Positions 38,045 through 49,437 of a DNA stretch of 64,000 bases are shown here, one piece after another (position 1 is the first letter of the stretch; each line of letters begins with the position of its first letter). The stretch spans positions 134,046,171-134,110,170 of the forward strand of contig JAQMRL010000002.1 of the NCBI GenBank assembly GCA_035578175.1, read 5' to 3'. The notes under the pieces were generated by a model that was not told where the DNA came from, did not search any database, and saw only the letters and a program-made list of their open reading frames with translations. The DNA is from Catonia carolina (lineage: Eukaryota > Arthropoda > Insecta > Hemiptera > Achilidae). The position numbers and the translations under genes are program-made.

Positions 38045-39593
38045 TTAAACCAGTTTGGTTGTACGGTGTTCAACTTTGGGGAACTACCAGCAGAAGTAAC
38101 ATAGAGGTAATTCAACGGTTCCAGAATAAGGTTCTTCGGGCTATAACAAGGGCACCATGGTTTGCAAGGAATGCAGAAATACAACATCATTGCAACCTTC
38201 CTGATGTAATGGACGAGGTCAGGCGTTTTAATAGAAAATATCAGGCAAGACTTGAAAGTCACGAAAATGAATTGCCATAAATCTTCTAAACAATGCAGAA
38301 GTTAGGCGCCTGAAATGTTACCATGTTTTGGACTTGTCTGAAAGAGTTTAAATGTATATAAAATTTTAGTGAAAAGTATTCCATATTGTAAAACTTAAAT
38401 ACCATTGTACATAGTCATTTTCTCTTTTAACATATGAATAATTGATATAAAGAGAGGTACTCAGGGTAATGAGGCCTCAACTTGTGATTTGTAAATTCAA
38501 AAGATTTGTTTATAGTTTATTTTTAAAAAAACTGATTGCAAATAATGTTATTTCAAAAAAAACTCAAAAAATTCATGATTGAATTTCATTTTCTTACTGC
38601 TTCTTTCTTCTTTTATCATTTTGGTCTACTAAGGACTACAATGAATGACTTTTTTCTGATGATAATTTTTTTAATTGCTATTTTTCACTTATCCCAAACC
38701 AATTTTTCACTAAATTCTTCTTTCTTCTGACCATTTTTCTGGAATTCCAATCACAGGTGATATTAGTATGAAGTATTACATACGAGAAGCTAACCTAAAA
38801 ATTCCAACTTGTGCAGTATTTGATTTCAACACCATTGTCAAAACCTGACAAGCAGAGACAGCAGGACTCTGTACTACATGAATGACATAGTTGTGTAGTT
38901 TGGACTAAATTGAGAAGTGGGATAAGCACGCTCATATTGTTTTTCTGTCATGATTAAGACCATTTACCATCTTCATATTCACATCAGTCAATCTACTAGA
39001 GCTTATTTAGTAGATACTAATTACATTTCCACCTTATTCACGCATATTCTGTATATCTACAGAAACTTCCCATAACAGCCATTGGGATACATCTTGTTGG
39101 GTAGAGGCTCCTCATCTCAGCGTCTCATGCTTGGTTAAACTCAGCTCTTACTCAATTAAAAGCTAAAGTGTATCTAAATCTTTTAAAGTATAGAAAAACA
39201 AAATACAGAGAGAGAGATGGTATTATCACATATATGTATAGAAGTAAAGAGATTTCACCATCGGTGGATGATTACACACCACAAAGTAGAAGACTTTTGG
39301 GATGGCCGATCAAATGTTGAAAAAACCAATAACCAGATGTAAGGGATAACACCCTTTACCCCATGAAGGGTTAACACCTTACACGTGTGTGGAAAAACAA
39401 AATCTTTTACTTAACAAGTGCTATAATAAAATTAGCTGCCCGTTCCGGCTTCATCCCAGTATAATTTTGTTTAAGTTCAATTATTTAAATTAGGGTTGTA
39501 AATATATCAAAAATAAGATATTCTGATTTGGTAAAATCTGATATACATATTTGGACACCACCAAGTTCAGCCATCTTATCCAGAACCTTTTTT

Positions 39594-39770
39594 TAGTTTA
39601 TTTAGAGTCGCATCGACAGCTTGGTCATTAGCAACTACTGTCGGTTTTAGTACTGTAAAAGTGAGTTTTAACTTGTTAAAATTTTCAGACCCTAGCTGGG
39701 ACTTGAACCTGGGACCTTTTTCTTTGTATGCTAGCGTGCTAGTCACTACGCCACAGAAGCAGTCACCTTA
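39594..39770 (-). mobile_element. tRNA-derived SINE (type 1)
   Basis: Minus-strand copy in the last intron of gene 1: TGTGGCGTAGTGACTAGCAC head, CCCAGGTTCAAGTCCCAGCT box B, then AGGGTCTGAAAATTTTAACA and CGATGCGACTCTAAATAAA at the end. Confidence 0.78.
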
Positions 39771-40134
39771 TCCAGAATTTTATAAACAAAAAATATTGAT
39801 CTAAGGTTGAACACTCTTTTCAACCCCTTTACGGTGGAATGTTGAAATTTTTTATGTTTAACTTTTCTATTTACCCTAAAGGGAATATTCTCTCCAAGTT
39901 TCAGCTTTCTAGCTATTTTGCAAGTAGGAGAATTATTGATGAGAGAGCGACTCAGTCAGTCAGTCAGTCTGGCTTTCACTGACTCATATACAAAAGGATT
40001 GGGAACATTCAGAAATATTTCAACTAAACTTAAATTAAGAAAAGGTAGATGAGTTTGTGAGTAAAAATAACTGCCAGATATTTCTAATGCGGAGATATAA
40101 ATTAATATATATATATATATTTTTTTTGTTACAG

Positions 40135-40200
40135 CGTTTAGCTCAAACCAGCGAGAGAATAGTTAACTTCAAGGCTCGACTTATTACATCGATCATTTAG
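40135..40200 (+). CDS. Terminal coding exon D of gene 1
   Basis: A (TA)n and poly-T tract ending TTTTTTTGTTACAG forms a good acceptor. The exon starts in phase 0 and reads 21 codons then TAG (40198-40200): it begins Arg-Leu-Ala-Gln-Thr-Ser-Glu-Arg and ends Leu-Ile-Thr-Ser-Ile-Ile. Joined to exons A-C it gives 182 visible residues. The end is an amphipathic basic/hydrophobic helix-like segment (RIVNFKARLITSII). My impression is that this C-terminus is conserved in an uncharacterised insect family; that is recollection, not a search result. Confidence 0.83.
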   Translation, partial: RLAQTSERIVNFKARLITSII

Positions 40201-40920
40201 GACCATTTTTATTTATTCTTCATTGTCCATCACACCATTATCAACCACCAAAAGATTTACATCAAGATCATGTCAACACCTGTCATTTATCATAAAAATG
40301 TTAGGTACTCATTTTCTAACGACAAAATACTCAAAAAATTGTATATCATCTTGTGGCAGAATTCTTTGTTATGTATAACCTATTGTGGTTATTCTTTTGA
40401 CGTAAAATTTTTAAATATTTTATATAAAATTTTTACTTAATACTCAAAACATAAAGAATTATTGCCACATGTAATATAGGAAATTTAATAATACTATTTA
40501 GTAAACCAAAGGTATATTTTCTATTTATATCTTTTCATGTTATAATTTTGAACTGCAATGAGACACATACCTTAAGCTACAAATCATTACATTTTGTAAC
40601 TTATATTAATTTATATGTGCTTATTGCTGTTTAAAATTATTAAAATGTCTATTTCATTCGAATATCAACATGTTCAAATGATATCAATTATTTTTATACT
40701 TAGAATGTAGATTTTTGAGATTTCGGAAACATTGTAACGCAAATATGTTTGTAATTAATTATAAAGTTACCATTTTCATCTAATTTCAAATTTATAATAT
40801 ACTACATTAAAAACCTATTATACTTAATTCATAATTTAAATTTATGTCTGACATGAGTAATATCAAATTTTTTTATAAATATGTTTTGTTTTTGCTAATA
40901 AAACAATTTTTTACAAAAGT
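40201..40920 (+). other. 3'UTR of gene 1 with polyadenylation signal
   Basis: This AT-rich stretch after the TAG has no further open frame. The hexamer AATAAA at 40897-40902 is followed within about 20 bases by a T-rich segment, which fits a cleavage site near 40915-40925. The 3'UTR would be about 720 bases. Confidence 0.6.
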
Positions 40921-41162
40921 GAATATGTTTTTGTATTTATTATAAAAATGTTTTTCTTTTTGCTTGTCTTCTATTTTTGCATGTGATTCCTTTGTAATAT
41001 AGACCTTTTAATACCTTCTCTTCTTCTAGGAAATGTTTGATAAGTATATTTTAATATTAAGAGGAGACTAAACCCACAAAACTTGAATATTGAATTTCAT
41101 AAATATCAAGTATACTTAAATTACTTCCACTATTTAAAAAATGTTCAATTAGACCAATTAAA

Positions 41163-41786
41163 AGGGGAAGTCTACCTTCAAAGAACAATTTTATTTTATT
41201 TTTAATTCACTATTTTTGTAAAGTAAATTACTCTGAACAAAATGGTGTATTTATTTATTTTATATCAGTTAAAAAAACTTCAAATAAATAAATATAAAAA
41301 AGAAGCCAATGTCATACCTAAATCAAAAATTTCTTTAGTGAAAATTTTGAATTTTGAACTTCAAGAATTTATATATCTTTATATTTTTTTCAGAAATCAT
41401 AACTTATGACCTACTCTGTACAGCCTCTTGGATGCAAAAGTTAATTCTGTGATGTAAATTAATTTGAGAATTGAATGAAACGTTTTTAAAAGATTGATTG
41501 TAAAGGAATAAAAATACTGGAACCATACATGTTCTTTAGAGTAAAATGTTTCCTTAAATTTGACACCAATTTCATGTAAATTGGCCAAAATACACCTAAG
41601 TTATTACTTCTGAAACTAGTGACTATTTTTCAACCACCACAATGATTTTACTGGATGAGAGTAAAATGTTGAAATAATTTTTATTGGGGATTTAATAAAA
41701 AGAATGACTCATTTTAGGCACACACAAAAACAAAACAATTTTTAAATAATTTTGTGGAAAACAAATGTTTTAAGGTAGACTACCCT
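41163..41786. mobile_element. MITE with AGGGG/AGGGT termini
   Basis: AGGGGAAGTCTACCTT (left) is mirrored by AAGGTAGACTACCCT (right) with small differences. It is about 620 bp and lies just beyond the 3' end of gene 1. No gene. Confidence 0.55.
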
Positions 41787-41799
41787 CTTCACTTTAAAT

Positions 41800-42934
41800 A
41801 ACCATGCTTACAATTCTGGTTTTTTTGTACTACCAAAATTGCTCGAAAAGTAAACAATTTTCATGGTTTTATAAAAAAAATTTAAAAATTATATTTGAAT
41901 ATTTTTTAATAAAATAATATTATGCATTTTATCAGTATTGTATAAAATACTTTTTTTCTTCTATGCTGGAAATAACTAGAACATTAAAATAATGTAAAGG
42001 CTTGTTTCAAACAAAGATAGAAAAATATCAACAACTATCAAGTTTGCAATACATATCACACAAATCCTGGCTTCAGTCTCTCCTTAATACATACAATAAT
42101 ATACTTGTATTATTACGTTATACAGATTTCACTGATGGAAATCGGGTTTGGGAATTGTACTATCAAAAATTATCCAAATACAAAGGATGTATTACTGGGT
42201 ACATAATGTGATTATGAAAGATAAAATATCTTTTATTCTGAATCATTTATGTACAAAAACCTTTGAATTTACATGTATGTGTTTATCATAAAAACCTACT
42301 ACTAATTTATATGTTTCTATTATTTTACTTTGCTTTCGATTTTAAATACCTATTTTATTAGAATAGCAAATTAAGACTTAAGCCTAATTTTTACAAAAAA
42401 ATTTTGTACTCACCTTGTGATTTTATACATTCTTCATTACAATATTTTTTTATGTATAAGAATATACAAAAATTTTAATTATTTAGGAATTTAAAAACAA
42501 ACAAACCATAATAATAGTACCATATTTTTATTGTGTAAGGAAAGTCTTAATGATAAAAATATATAGCTCAAATTTATGTAATTATTTTCTAATTTTTCCT
42601 AATTAATCGTATAATTTTACTATTCTTCATTCTCTCAAGTGCTCAATTGTTTAGTACTGTTCAATGTTCAACTACGTTTTAATCGCTTCTCATTTATTTA
42701 TTTTTTATTTTTTGGATTATGATGTAATTCAGTACAGTATCTAAATCTCGAACATTATTAAAGTAATAAAAAAACAGTAATTGAAAAATAAAATAGTTTA
42801 TATTTTTAATATTCACATTTTTAAATATATAAAATTAGGTGTATTTATTTTATTTCTTTTGGTCATCAGTGTTCTTTGTTGAACTCCTTGTAGTCAGTAA
42901 ATAGCAGTCTGAATGTATTTAGGTCCATTATACA

Positions 42935-42965
<31 letters not shown>

Positions 42966-43890
42966 TGTTTATTCAATTCTATCTTTATTCTTGCTGACTT
43001 CTTTGATTCACTTATCTGATACCATAGTCAGTGTCTAACAATTTGTTGTGTTGTTTACTATCCTTTTTATACAGGTGTCTTTAAAAATTTATTCTTAATT
43101 GTTTATCATCTCTGTTAATAGTTTGGTTTTCTTGTACAGTTATTTTCATCCTCATAACCTTTACTTTGAATTTACTATATTTGAACCCATTATCATGCAG
43201 AGGATCTTATGTATCTCTTTCCTTCTCTTAGACCAGCCTTCACTGTCAGTCTATGATATTCATTCGTGTAAACACAAGCTGGTTTTATCACAGTATTACA
43301 ATTCTGTTTAAAAAATTTTCCTGTGTACTGCTTAGAATTATATAATATAAAAAACCACCAAATACACAATAGATGACTCTCTCCTGATTAAAAAAATTCA
43401 ATAGTTCCATCTGGATGTCATGTATCCATCTTCAGTTGCAATACAAATACATTAATACATGCGCACTTTCATCAGTTTCTCACAACAATACCAGAAATTA
43501 TATTGAGTAGAAATAGATAAATACGTGATCAGGTTTATCAACTTGTACTGTATTTCAATATCTGATTGTGGTTTGTCTTGAAAGTTCTTTCTTGAAATAG
43601 TGAGTTCTTCAAATCGCAGAGGGAATTTTTCTTCGCCTGCAGTTGTTTAATTCCTTTTCACAGTTTTCTCCCGAAAGTTTTTGATGTAATCAGCTTTTAC
43701 AATTTTTCTTTTCGGTATTTTTTCTTCAAGTGAAGCAGGGCTGTTTTTATGTTTAGGTATTTAGCTTTTTTAAGAAAATATTTAGTCCCACTTTTTTACT
43801 GTTATTTTAGCACATTGATTTGTTATACTTTATTTAAATTATAGAAACACACCAAAAGATTAAAATATTGGTGAATTTCATTTTGTTTTA
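41800..43890. other. AT-rich DNA downstream of gene 1
   Basis: It contains a (TA)n run near 42934-42957. Short open frames only; nothing recognised. Confidence 0.5.
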
Positions 43891-43892
43891 TA

Positions 43893-44058
43893 GTTTATTT
43901 AGTTGGATCAACAACTTGGTTATTAGTGACTACTTTGGGTTAAGGGACGGTGGGTATGAACTATCAATAATTTTTCGGATCCTAGCTGGGAATCCGACCC
44001 AGGACCTCTGCTTTGCAGCATATCATACTAACCACTGGGCCACAGAAGCAGCCACATT
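43893..44058 (-). mobile_element. tRNA-derived SINE (type 1)
   Basis: The minus-strand head GCTTCTGTGGCCCAGTGGTT and box B TGGGTCGGATTCCCAGCTAG are present. The body ends in ...GTTGATCCAACTAAATAAA. Diverged from the other two copies. Confidence 0.72.
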
Positions 44059-44069
44059 TCATTTGTTTT

Positions 44070-44960
44070 ATAAATCAACTGTATTTCAGCTCGTCTTCTA
44101 CAAAAAAATTTGTTCATAATTTGAAACTAATAAAAAATACATACAAGATTAGAATCTTTTAAAATTGTTAAGATAAAAATATTCCTTTTCCAGTTTTCCT
44201 TTTTTTTGTTCGGGTTAATGATACTTTACTGAATTTCTTTATGATATTAAATAAATGACTACATGTAGTTCTTACTCATCTTTTACACTTTTTATAATAC
44301 CTACTTATTATTTTCTTATAAAATTAGAAATAAGATAATTTAATTAAACTACGCACATTTAAATTAATCTTATGTTTATCATTAATGATGTGCCTATTTT
44401 TTTTAATTTATGTAAGTACCATAGTTGTATTATTATATAATTTTACTATTTTAGTTTTATTAAAATTTGTTTTATTATAATTAAATAATTAAAAAATATA
44501 AATCAAAATTTAGGTAATAAAAATAAGTTTTTATTAATTTCTCTGAATTTTTAGGTATGTTTGACTGAAACTAAATAATTAAAAAAAATACTCCAAAAGT
44601 TCATTTTTTACTTTTTACAAAATCACATTTCATTTTATAACAAGTAATGAATTTATCATACTTGAATAAAATTAATAAATTCATTACATTTATAACAGAA
44701 CTTTAGAAAAAACTGTAAATATCTTACTTAAGATTGAAATAAAAAATAACGTTTTTATTTTGGACATTAATTTTTTTATAATAAATTAATTAATTGTAAT
44801 ATTGTAATAAAATTTAATTAATAATTAGATAAATAAATATTAAATTATAATTATTATTATTATTTTATATATATATGTATGTGTATTTAATAGTTTTTTA
44901 AAGAAATTTTAATTGATTACAAAAAAATTGGTGTGTAAATATGTAATTAATAATAAATAA
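44070..44960. other. Very AT-rich spacer
   Basis: Almost entirely A/T with short ATT repeats near 44845-44870. No feature recognised. Confidence 0.5.
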
Positions 44961-45000
44961 ATTTTTATAGGATTATGTCTATGAAATATTCATTTAATTT

Positions 45001-45220
45001 CCTTTTTGTCATTTTAGTGGAGTATTTTCGTGAGAAAGTGAGAAAGGAATTCCCCTTTCACTCCACATCGCGTGTAATACTAGCCGAACCGCATAACAAC
45101 GGCAGCTTGAACGTTACTACTCTGCCTGATATTATTAGCTACTATTATAAGAAAAGAAAACCAATGATACAGGAGGTCCCTCTTTCACTTCCCGCTCAAA
45201 AACCGTTATCACACTATTAA
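45001..45220 (+). CDS. Candidate open frame or exon, unknown
   Basis: After a good acceptor-like tract (CCTTTTTGTCATTTTAG, ending 45016) an open frame runs to TAA at 45218-45220. Its base composition is markedly less AT-rich than its flanks and codon use looks mixed. The peptide contains EYFREKVRKEF and later PDIISYYYKKRKP. It could be a terminal exon of a plus-strand gene, an alternative last exon of gene 1 (its phase would fit after exon A, not exon C), or part of a mobile element or promoter region on the other strand. I recognise no domain and give it low weight. Confidence 0.28.
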
Positions 45221-45224
45221 TAAA

Positions 45225-46170
45225 TTCACGACTTTACGCAAAAGTTGAACTTTTTTGCCGACTTTATCTTTTCCCGTATTTTCACTCCTTTTATATGAAC
45301 TCAGAACTGAACTGCGTCAACGAACAAGTAAACAGTTTTGAATAATAAAAGATACATTAGAAATTAAAATCCGATAAATATCAATATAGTAAACGATAAA
45401 AATAACTATATGAGATAGAATAACAAAGATAGATTATAACATTTGTGGAGAATAACAATTCACTTCAATAACTAACTTATCACTAACTAATTAATCATAA
45501 CTAATTAATCACTTCAATACACTAAGGTTAGAACTCAACTACATAATTGTCAAGTAGCACTACTCACGCACACCCCTCTCCTTATTAAATGGACTTTTCC
45601 ATACATAAAACCACCAGCTTAGACTGGCCCAAGACACTGTGACGTCACTTTTTCCGTTTACAGAATATTTTTCACTATACACAGTATGCTAATTTCTTAC
45701 AAATTTTCTTGCACAGGAAATACTCAATTTATATGTTTATAACACTAGTATTATATAAATACTGTATTATATAAATTCTGTACGTTTATAAACTCCCACC
45801 CGCCTAAATTTATCGTGCTTATTATAAGGTCCTTTCAGAAAACATTAAAAGAAAAATGAATTATTAACACACTGAATATTTTTGCACTACTTTATTACTA
45901 AGTTCTTAGTTAATTATTATACGACAAAATGTTCTCTTTACAATAAATAAATAGAATATAATAAATATACAATAAATAAATAAAATTAATAAAAAATACA
46001 CCTAAAAATATATTAATATATAAAAACTAAAACAACATAAATAGGTATATAGACAATAAAATGTGGAAACAAAATAGATTTCACAGAATCAAAAAAAAAA
46101 ATATTTTCCCTGATACATCATTCATTTCTATCTTAATATTATAGAATTAAAAAAGAGAAAATAGAAAATT
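45225..46170. other. Spacer and likely 3'UTR of minus-strand gene 2
   Basis: The part next to 46176 would be the 3'UTR of gene 2 on the minus strand, with a candidate AATAAA at plus 45891-45896. The part 45530-45665 is less AT-rich and includes TGACGTCAC near 45640; no gene recognised. Confidence 0.4.
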
Positions 46171-46175
46171 TAATT

Positions 46176-46352
46176 TTAATTTTTGCAAATCACTCTGCAG
46201 TTACTTTTTCCTTTTTTCAAATTCACTTTTGGTACAGATGCACTCTGAAGTATAGGCAAGCACTTATACAATGTAAATTTCCTTGCATATTTATTTTTCT
46301 CTATTCTCGATATTTCGTCATGTAAAAATGCCAGTTCTTCAAAAGTCAATTT
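46176..46352 (-). CDS. Terminal coding exon of minus-strand gene 2 (unknown protein)
   Basis: On the minus strand a TTAACAG acceptor (just above 46352) is followed by 58 sense codons and TAA at 46176-46178. The peptide begins Lys-Leu-Thr-Phe-Glu-Glu-Leu-Ala-Phe-Leu-His-Asp-Glu-Ile and ends Cys-Arg-Val-Ile-Cys-Lys-Asn. Its composition is that of a real globular/charged protein (helical, Glu/Lys/Leu-rich, basic tail) rather than junk AT-rich translation. It has no ATG and is therefore easily missed. It starts in phase 0, exactly what the upstream exon at 50573-50604 leaves. The polypyrimidine tract before the acceptor is weak. An AATAAA on the minus strand (plus 45891-45896) could be the poly(A) signal. 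I do not recognise the family. Confidence 0.62.
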   Translation of the reverse strand, partial: KLTFEELAFLHDEISRIEKNKYARKFTLYKCLPILQSASVPKVNLKKGKSNCRVICKN

Positions 46353-46916
46353 CTGTTAACATAAATGTTTTTTTTATGAATTATGAGTATTAGTTTTTTT
46401 ATCAAATTTCTTATTCTAAGAATATTGATCTAGCTTTTTAATTTTTCCCAATTTGTTCAAACCAGCTGAAAGGCTGGTTTGAACAAATGTGGTGGTTTAA
46501 AATTGCCTTCCTCACTGAATGGAAAAGTATACTTATCAGCATGCCAGGCCATCCAAAAAGTCATGTACTTTCCACCCTGTAAATGACAACTTAACTTCAT
46601 TTACCACAGGGTCTGGTTGTACAATGAAATTCATTACCTGAAGATAACTGTGACTACTATCGGTTTCATAATCATAGACACCCGAGTTTGTACCCAAAGC
46701 ATCTCCAAAACTATGAGTCGGATTTCAACATACTTTACATCAAAATTTAGCTCATTTTATTATGCGTTGACCCTATATATTTTTACTTTCTCTTGCCTAT
46801 ATGAATATATAGGAAGGAAAGTATTGTTTTCATGTCGATTTTTCGAAATCGAGTTTTCACCGGATCTATACGTTTTCAGACCCCCTGAACCCAAAAAACA
46901 TGTTTTTAGCGAATGG

Positions 46917-46925
46917 TCTGTGTGT

Positions 46926-46962
<37 letters not shown>

Positions 46963-46976
46963 TGTGTGTCTGTGTG
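46917..46976. repeat. (TG)n microsatellite
   Basis: An interrupted TG dinucleotide run lies inside the long-TIR element. The open frames crossing it on both strands (Cys/Val- or Thr/His-repeats) are artefacts. Confidence 0.95.
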
Positions 46977-48084
46977 TGAACAGAATATCTCAAGAACGGA
47001 ACATCGTACGAACTTGAAACTTGAAACTTAAGTTACATATCACTACCGGACCCGACACGAACATTTTCATCAAAATCGGTCAACCGGAAGTAGTAGTTTA
47101 TTCGTATAATTTTTCACTTTTTTGCGATTTTCTCAAAAACTAGTCCTACGATTTTTTTTTAAATCAACTGGTTTACTACATTTTTCATGCTCTACAAGAT
47201 AGGGTAGGCGCCATGTTTGCTGAAATTCTGCTTAAGGCTGTTTTTACGTAAAAACATTTTCTTTTTAAGATTGCGGCTTTAATATGCATTTTAGCGCAAA
47301 ACGTTATATAATAAAAGTTGTAGAGAATGTAAAATTCTACAACTTTTATTTCAAACATTTTTTTGTATAACGCTTAGTTTAGCGGTAATTTGCGATTTTC
47401 TGTTTTTTTTTCTCACGAAAACGTGAGAAAAATCGATTTTTTTAACATTTCGGTCTTAGTATGCATTTTACGACAAAAGTGTATATAATTAAATTTATAG
47501 AAAATTAAAAGATCTACAACTTTTATTTAGAGCATTTTTCTCTACAGAGCCTAGTTTAGCGTGAAAGCGTGATTTTCCGTATTTTTAAGCCAAACTGAGT
47601 TAGATTGTCATTTTGCGTCATTCACTCATGATTAAAATAAGGTTATGTTTTTGAGGTTAGTTTTTGTTTATTTCTAATATTTTATTAATAATGTTAGGTT
47701 TATTATTAATTATTTGCATTGGCAAGAGAAAGTTGTGTGAGTGTTTCACACCAGATTTTTATATTTTTAATGTTGTTTAAAAATTGCCATATCGAGGTTG
47801 GAAGACAAAAAACCCGGTTTTTTGCTACTGTAACAAATTTTATTCGTTTAGAGGCGTGTAACTCGATAATTATTAGACTGAAAAGTTTAAAATTTTAACA
47901 CAACATAGTCAATTATATTCTTACAATGTATAAAAAATTTTGAATTTCTACGTTTTTTAAATTTTGTTTTATTAACAATATTCTGAACCCTAACTATCTC
48001 GGTAACCGCTTGATCGTTCGGGTTACTTAATAACATGAAACATTGTTTGGCCAATGTTGTGGTAGAATTTTTAAAATTTTGAAA

Positions 48085-48256
48085 AATAGACTTGGTAATG
48101 CAGGGGATGGGCACTACTATCCATGTTGACAGTTTGTGTACATGACATCCTGTCGGACTGACTACCTGAATTGATAGACTGCATTGTCAATCGACGTAGA
48201 CAGTCAGATTCAGGCAACATGGATAGTAGCGCCCACCCCCGCATAACCAAGATACG
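48085..48256. mobile_element. Short palindromic MITE nested in the 1.75-kb element
   Basis: GGGCACTACTATCCATGTTG (48108 on) is mirrored by CAACATGGATAGTAGCGCCC about 100 bases later. The match extends outward through GTAATGCAGGGG and CCCCCGCATAACC, so the arms are about 40 bases. No coding capacity. Confidence 0.6.
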
Positions 48257-48635
48257 GCATCTTTTAGACAACATTAAAAATATAGGACTATTATGGGTCA
48301 ACGCATAATAAAATGAGCTAAATTTTGATGTAAAGTATGTTGAAATCCGACTCATAGTTTTGGAGATGCTTTGGGTTCAAACTCGGGTGTCTATGATTAT
48401 GAAACCGATAGTAGTGTATTTTACACCTCTACGTCTTCTGTTCTTAAATACTTCAGTCATATAATTGGCTGACCATGTGATAAGAAACAGAACTTTTTTT
48501 GTAGTCCTGGAACTAGTAGATCAAGTGCAAATAATTTAGCACTCCACCTGCTTGTTATGAACAATCTAGTGGTGTATATAGCACTAATAACAACTCCCAC
48601 TAACAACGAAGTTAGCTCATTGCACAGTGTAACCT

Positions 48636-49082
48636 CGATTATCCGTCAGTGTCGGGACCGCGAGCCTAACAGATAACAGAATATTCACAATTCACATAAT
48701 ATAGCATAATTTCACTGGTGGTTGAGACGAAAATGAAAAAAAAACATTTACAAATGGATGATACGCGTTTATGTTTGTATAACTGAAGTAAAAAAACCTG
48801 GTTAAGAACTATAAACTGTTATTTAATAGAAACTTACTTTAGAAATTCTAGGTCTACCCTTAAGATGTTGTACGTGTACACTTTAAAATAATCTGTCATC
48901 TACTTCTGTTTCTTTGAGGCTCGATATTTCTGTGCTGCAATAATCCGTATTTGCGGTGTTACGTGAAACTTCCGCTTCATAAAATAGGTACTGTACTGTA
49001 ATGTAATAAACTTCCTTTCTAGGGCACTGACGGATAACAGAAAGTGACGGTTAAAAGAATGATGGTTGATCAAGATTTTACT
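48636..49082. mobile_element. Possible pogo-like remnant
   Basis: CAGTGTAACCTCGATTATCC (left) and the complement of a CAGTAAAATCTTGATCAACC end (right) share CCGTCAGTG blocks further in (GGATAACAGA, ATTATCCGTCAGTG). Diverged, no transposase. Confidence 0.42.
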
Positions 49083-49437
49083 GTACAAGGTGTGCTGTGC
49101 CATCGTTACAAAGAGGGTAACACTATTTTCTTCTATTTTTTATTCTTATAATTTTATAGTAAAAAACTTGATTTCTAATGATTCCTCACTATTAACTTAT
49201 CTTTTTTTCTATTATAACTATAAATTTAAAGTAACTGGTATTTTATCAAATCAACATCTGATACTCTTTCCAACAAATGATTCATTATAATTATCTTTGT
49301 TTCGCAATAACCTCTGTTTAGAAAACTGGACAACTTTTAGCTAAAATACACAACTTATAAAAATTGATTCAGAATAAAAAATGCAAAATATATATTTTTA
49401 CAGATATGTTTAAAAAAATCTAAAATGATATAAACCC

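Larger units (their letters stand above)
37240..38351 (+). pseudogene. Jockey-type LINE reverse transcriptase C-terminal fragment, split by the TTAA element
   Basis: Two pieces, 37240-37290 and 38045-38351, join in one frame across the duplicated TTAA: LLYKMLL then KPVWLYGVQLWG, followed by IQRFQNKVLRAI and APWFARN. This is the usual end of jockey-clade reverse transcriptases (LYGIQLWG / QRFQNKVLR motifs). A frameshift near 38276 is needed to read on to INLLNNAEVRRL and a stop at 38349-38351. The element is 5'-truncated and lies just after the exon C donor. Confidence 0.85.
46657..48411. mobile_element. 1.75-kb DNA element with 117-bp terminal inverted repeats and TA target duplication
   Basis: The left end CTATCGGTTTCATAATCATA... 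(46657-46773) is repeated inverted at the right end up to 48411, with about one mismatch in 117 bases. TA flanks both sides (46655-46656, 48412-48413). Removing the element and one TA rejoins the surrounding dispersed repeat as ...GTGACTAGTGT..., matching other copies, so the insertion is certain. The interior has a (TG)n run (46917-46976) and paired AT-rich segments but no transposase; it is non-autonomous. Confidence 0.88.
46455..48575 (-). repeat. Dispersed repeat family A, copy split by the 1.75-kb element
   Basis: The minus-strand copy is in two parts, 46455-46656 and 48412-48575. Markers are GGCTGGTTTGAAC, CATGCCAGGCC, TTTCCACCCTG, and after the insertion TTTTACACCTCTACG, ATAATTGGCTGACCATGTGA, CCTGGAACTAGTAGATC. 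Confidence 0.85.

Noticed and set aside
4927..44058. tRNA genes suggested by box A/box B-like sequences
   Set aside because: Acceptor stems do not pair, related copies recur with shared non-tRNA bodies and A-rich tails, so they are SINEs.
46617..46993. 120- and 77-residue open frames over the (TG)n run
   Set aside because: They are translations of a microsatellite and the end of a DNA element.
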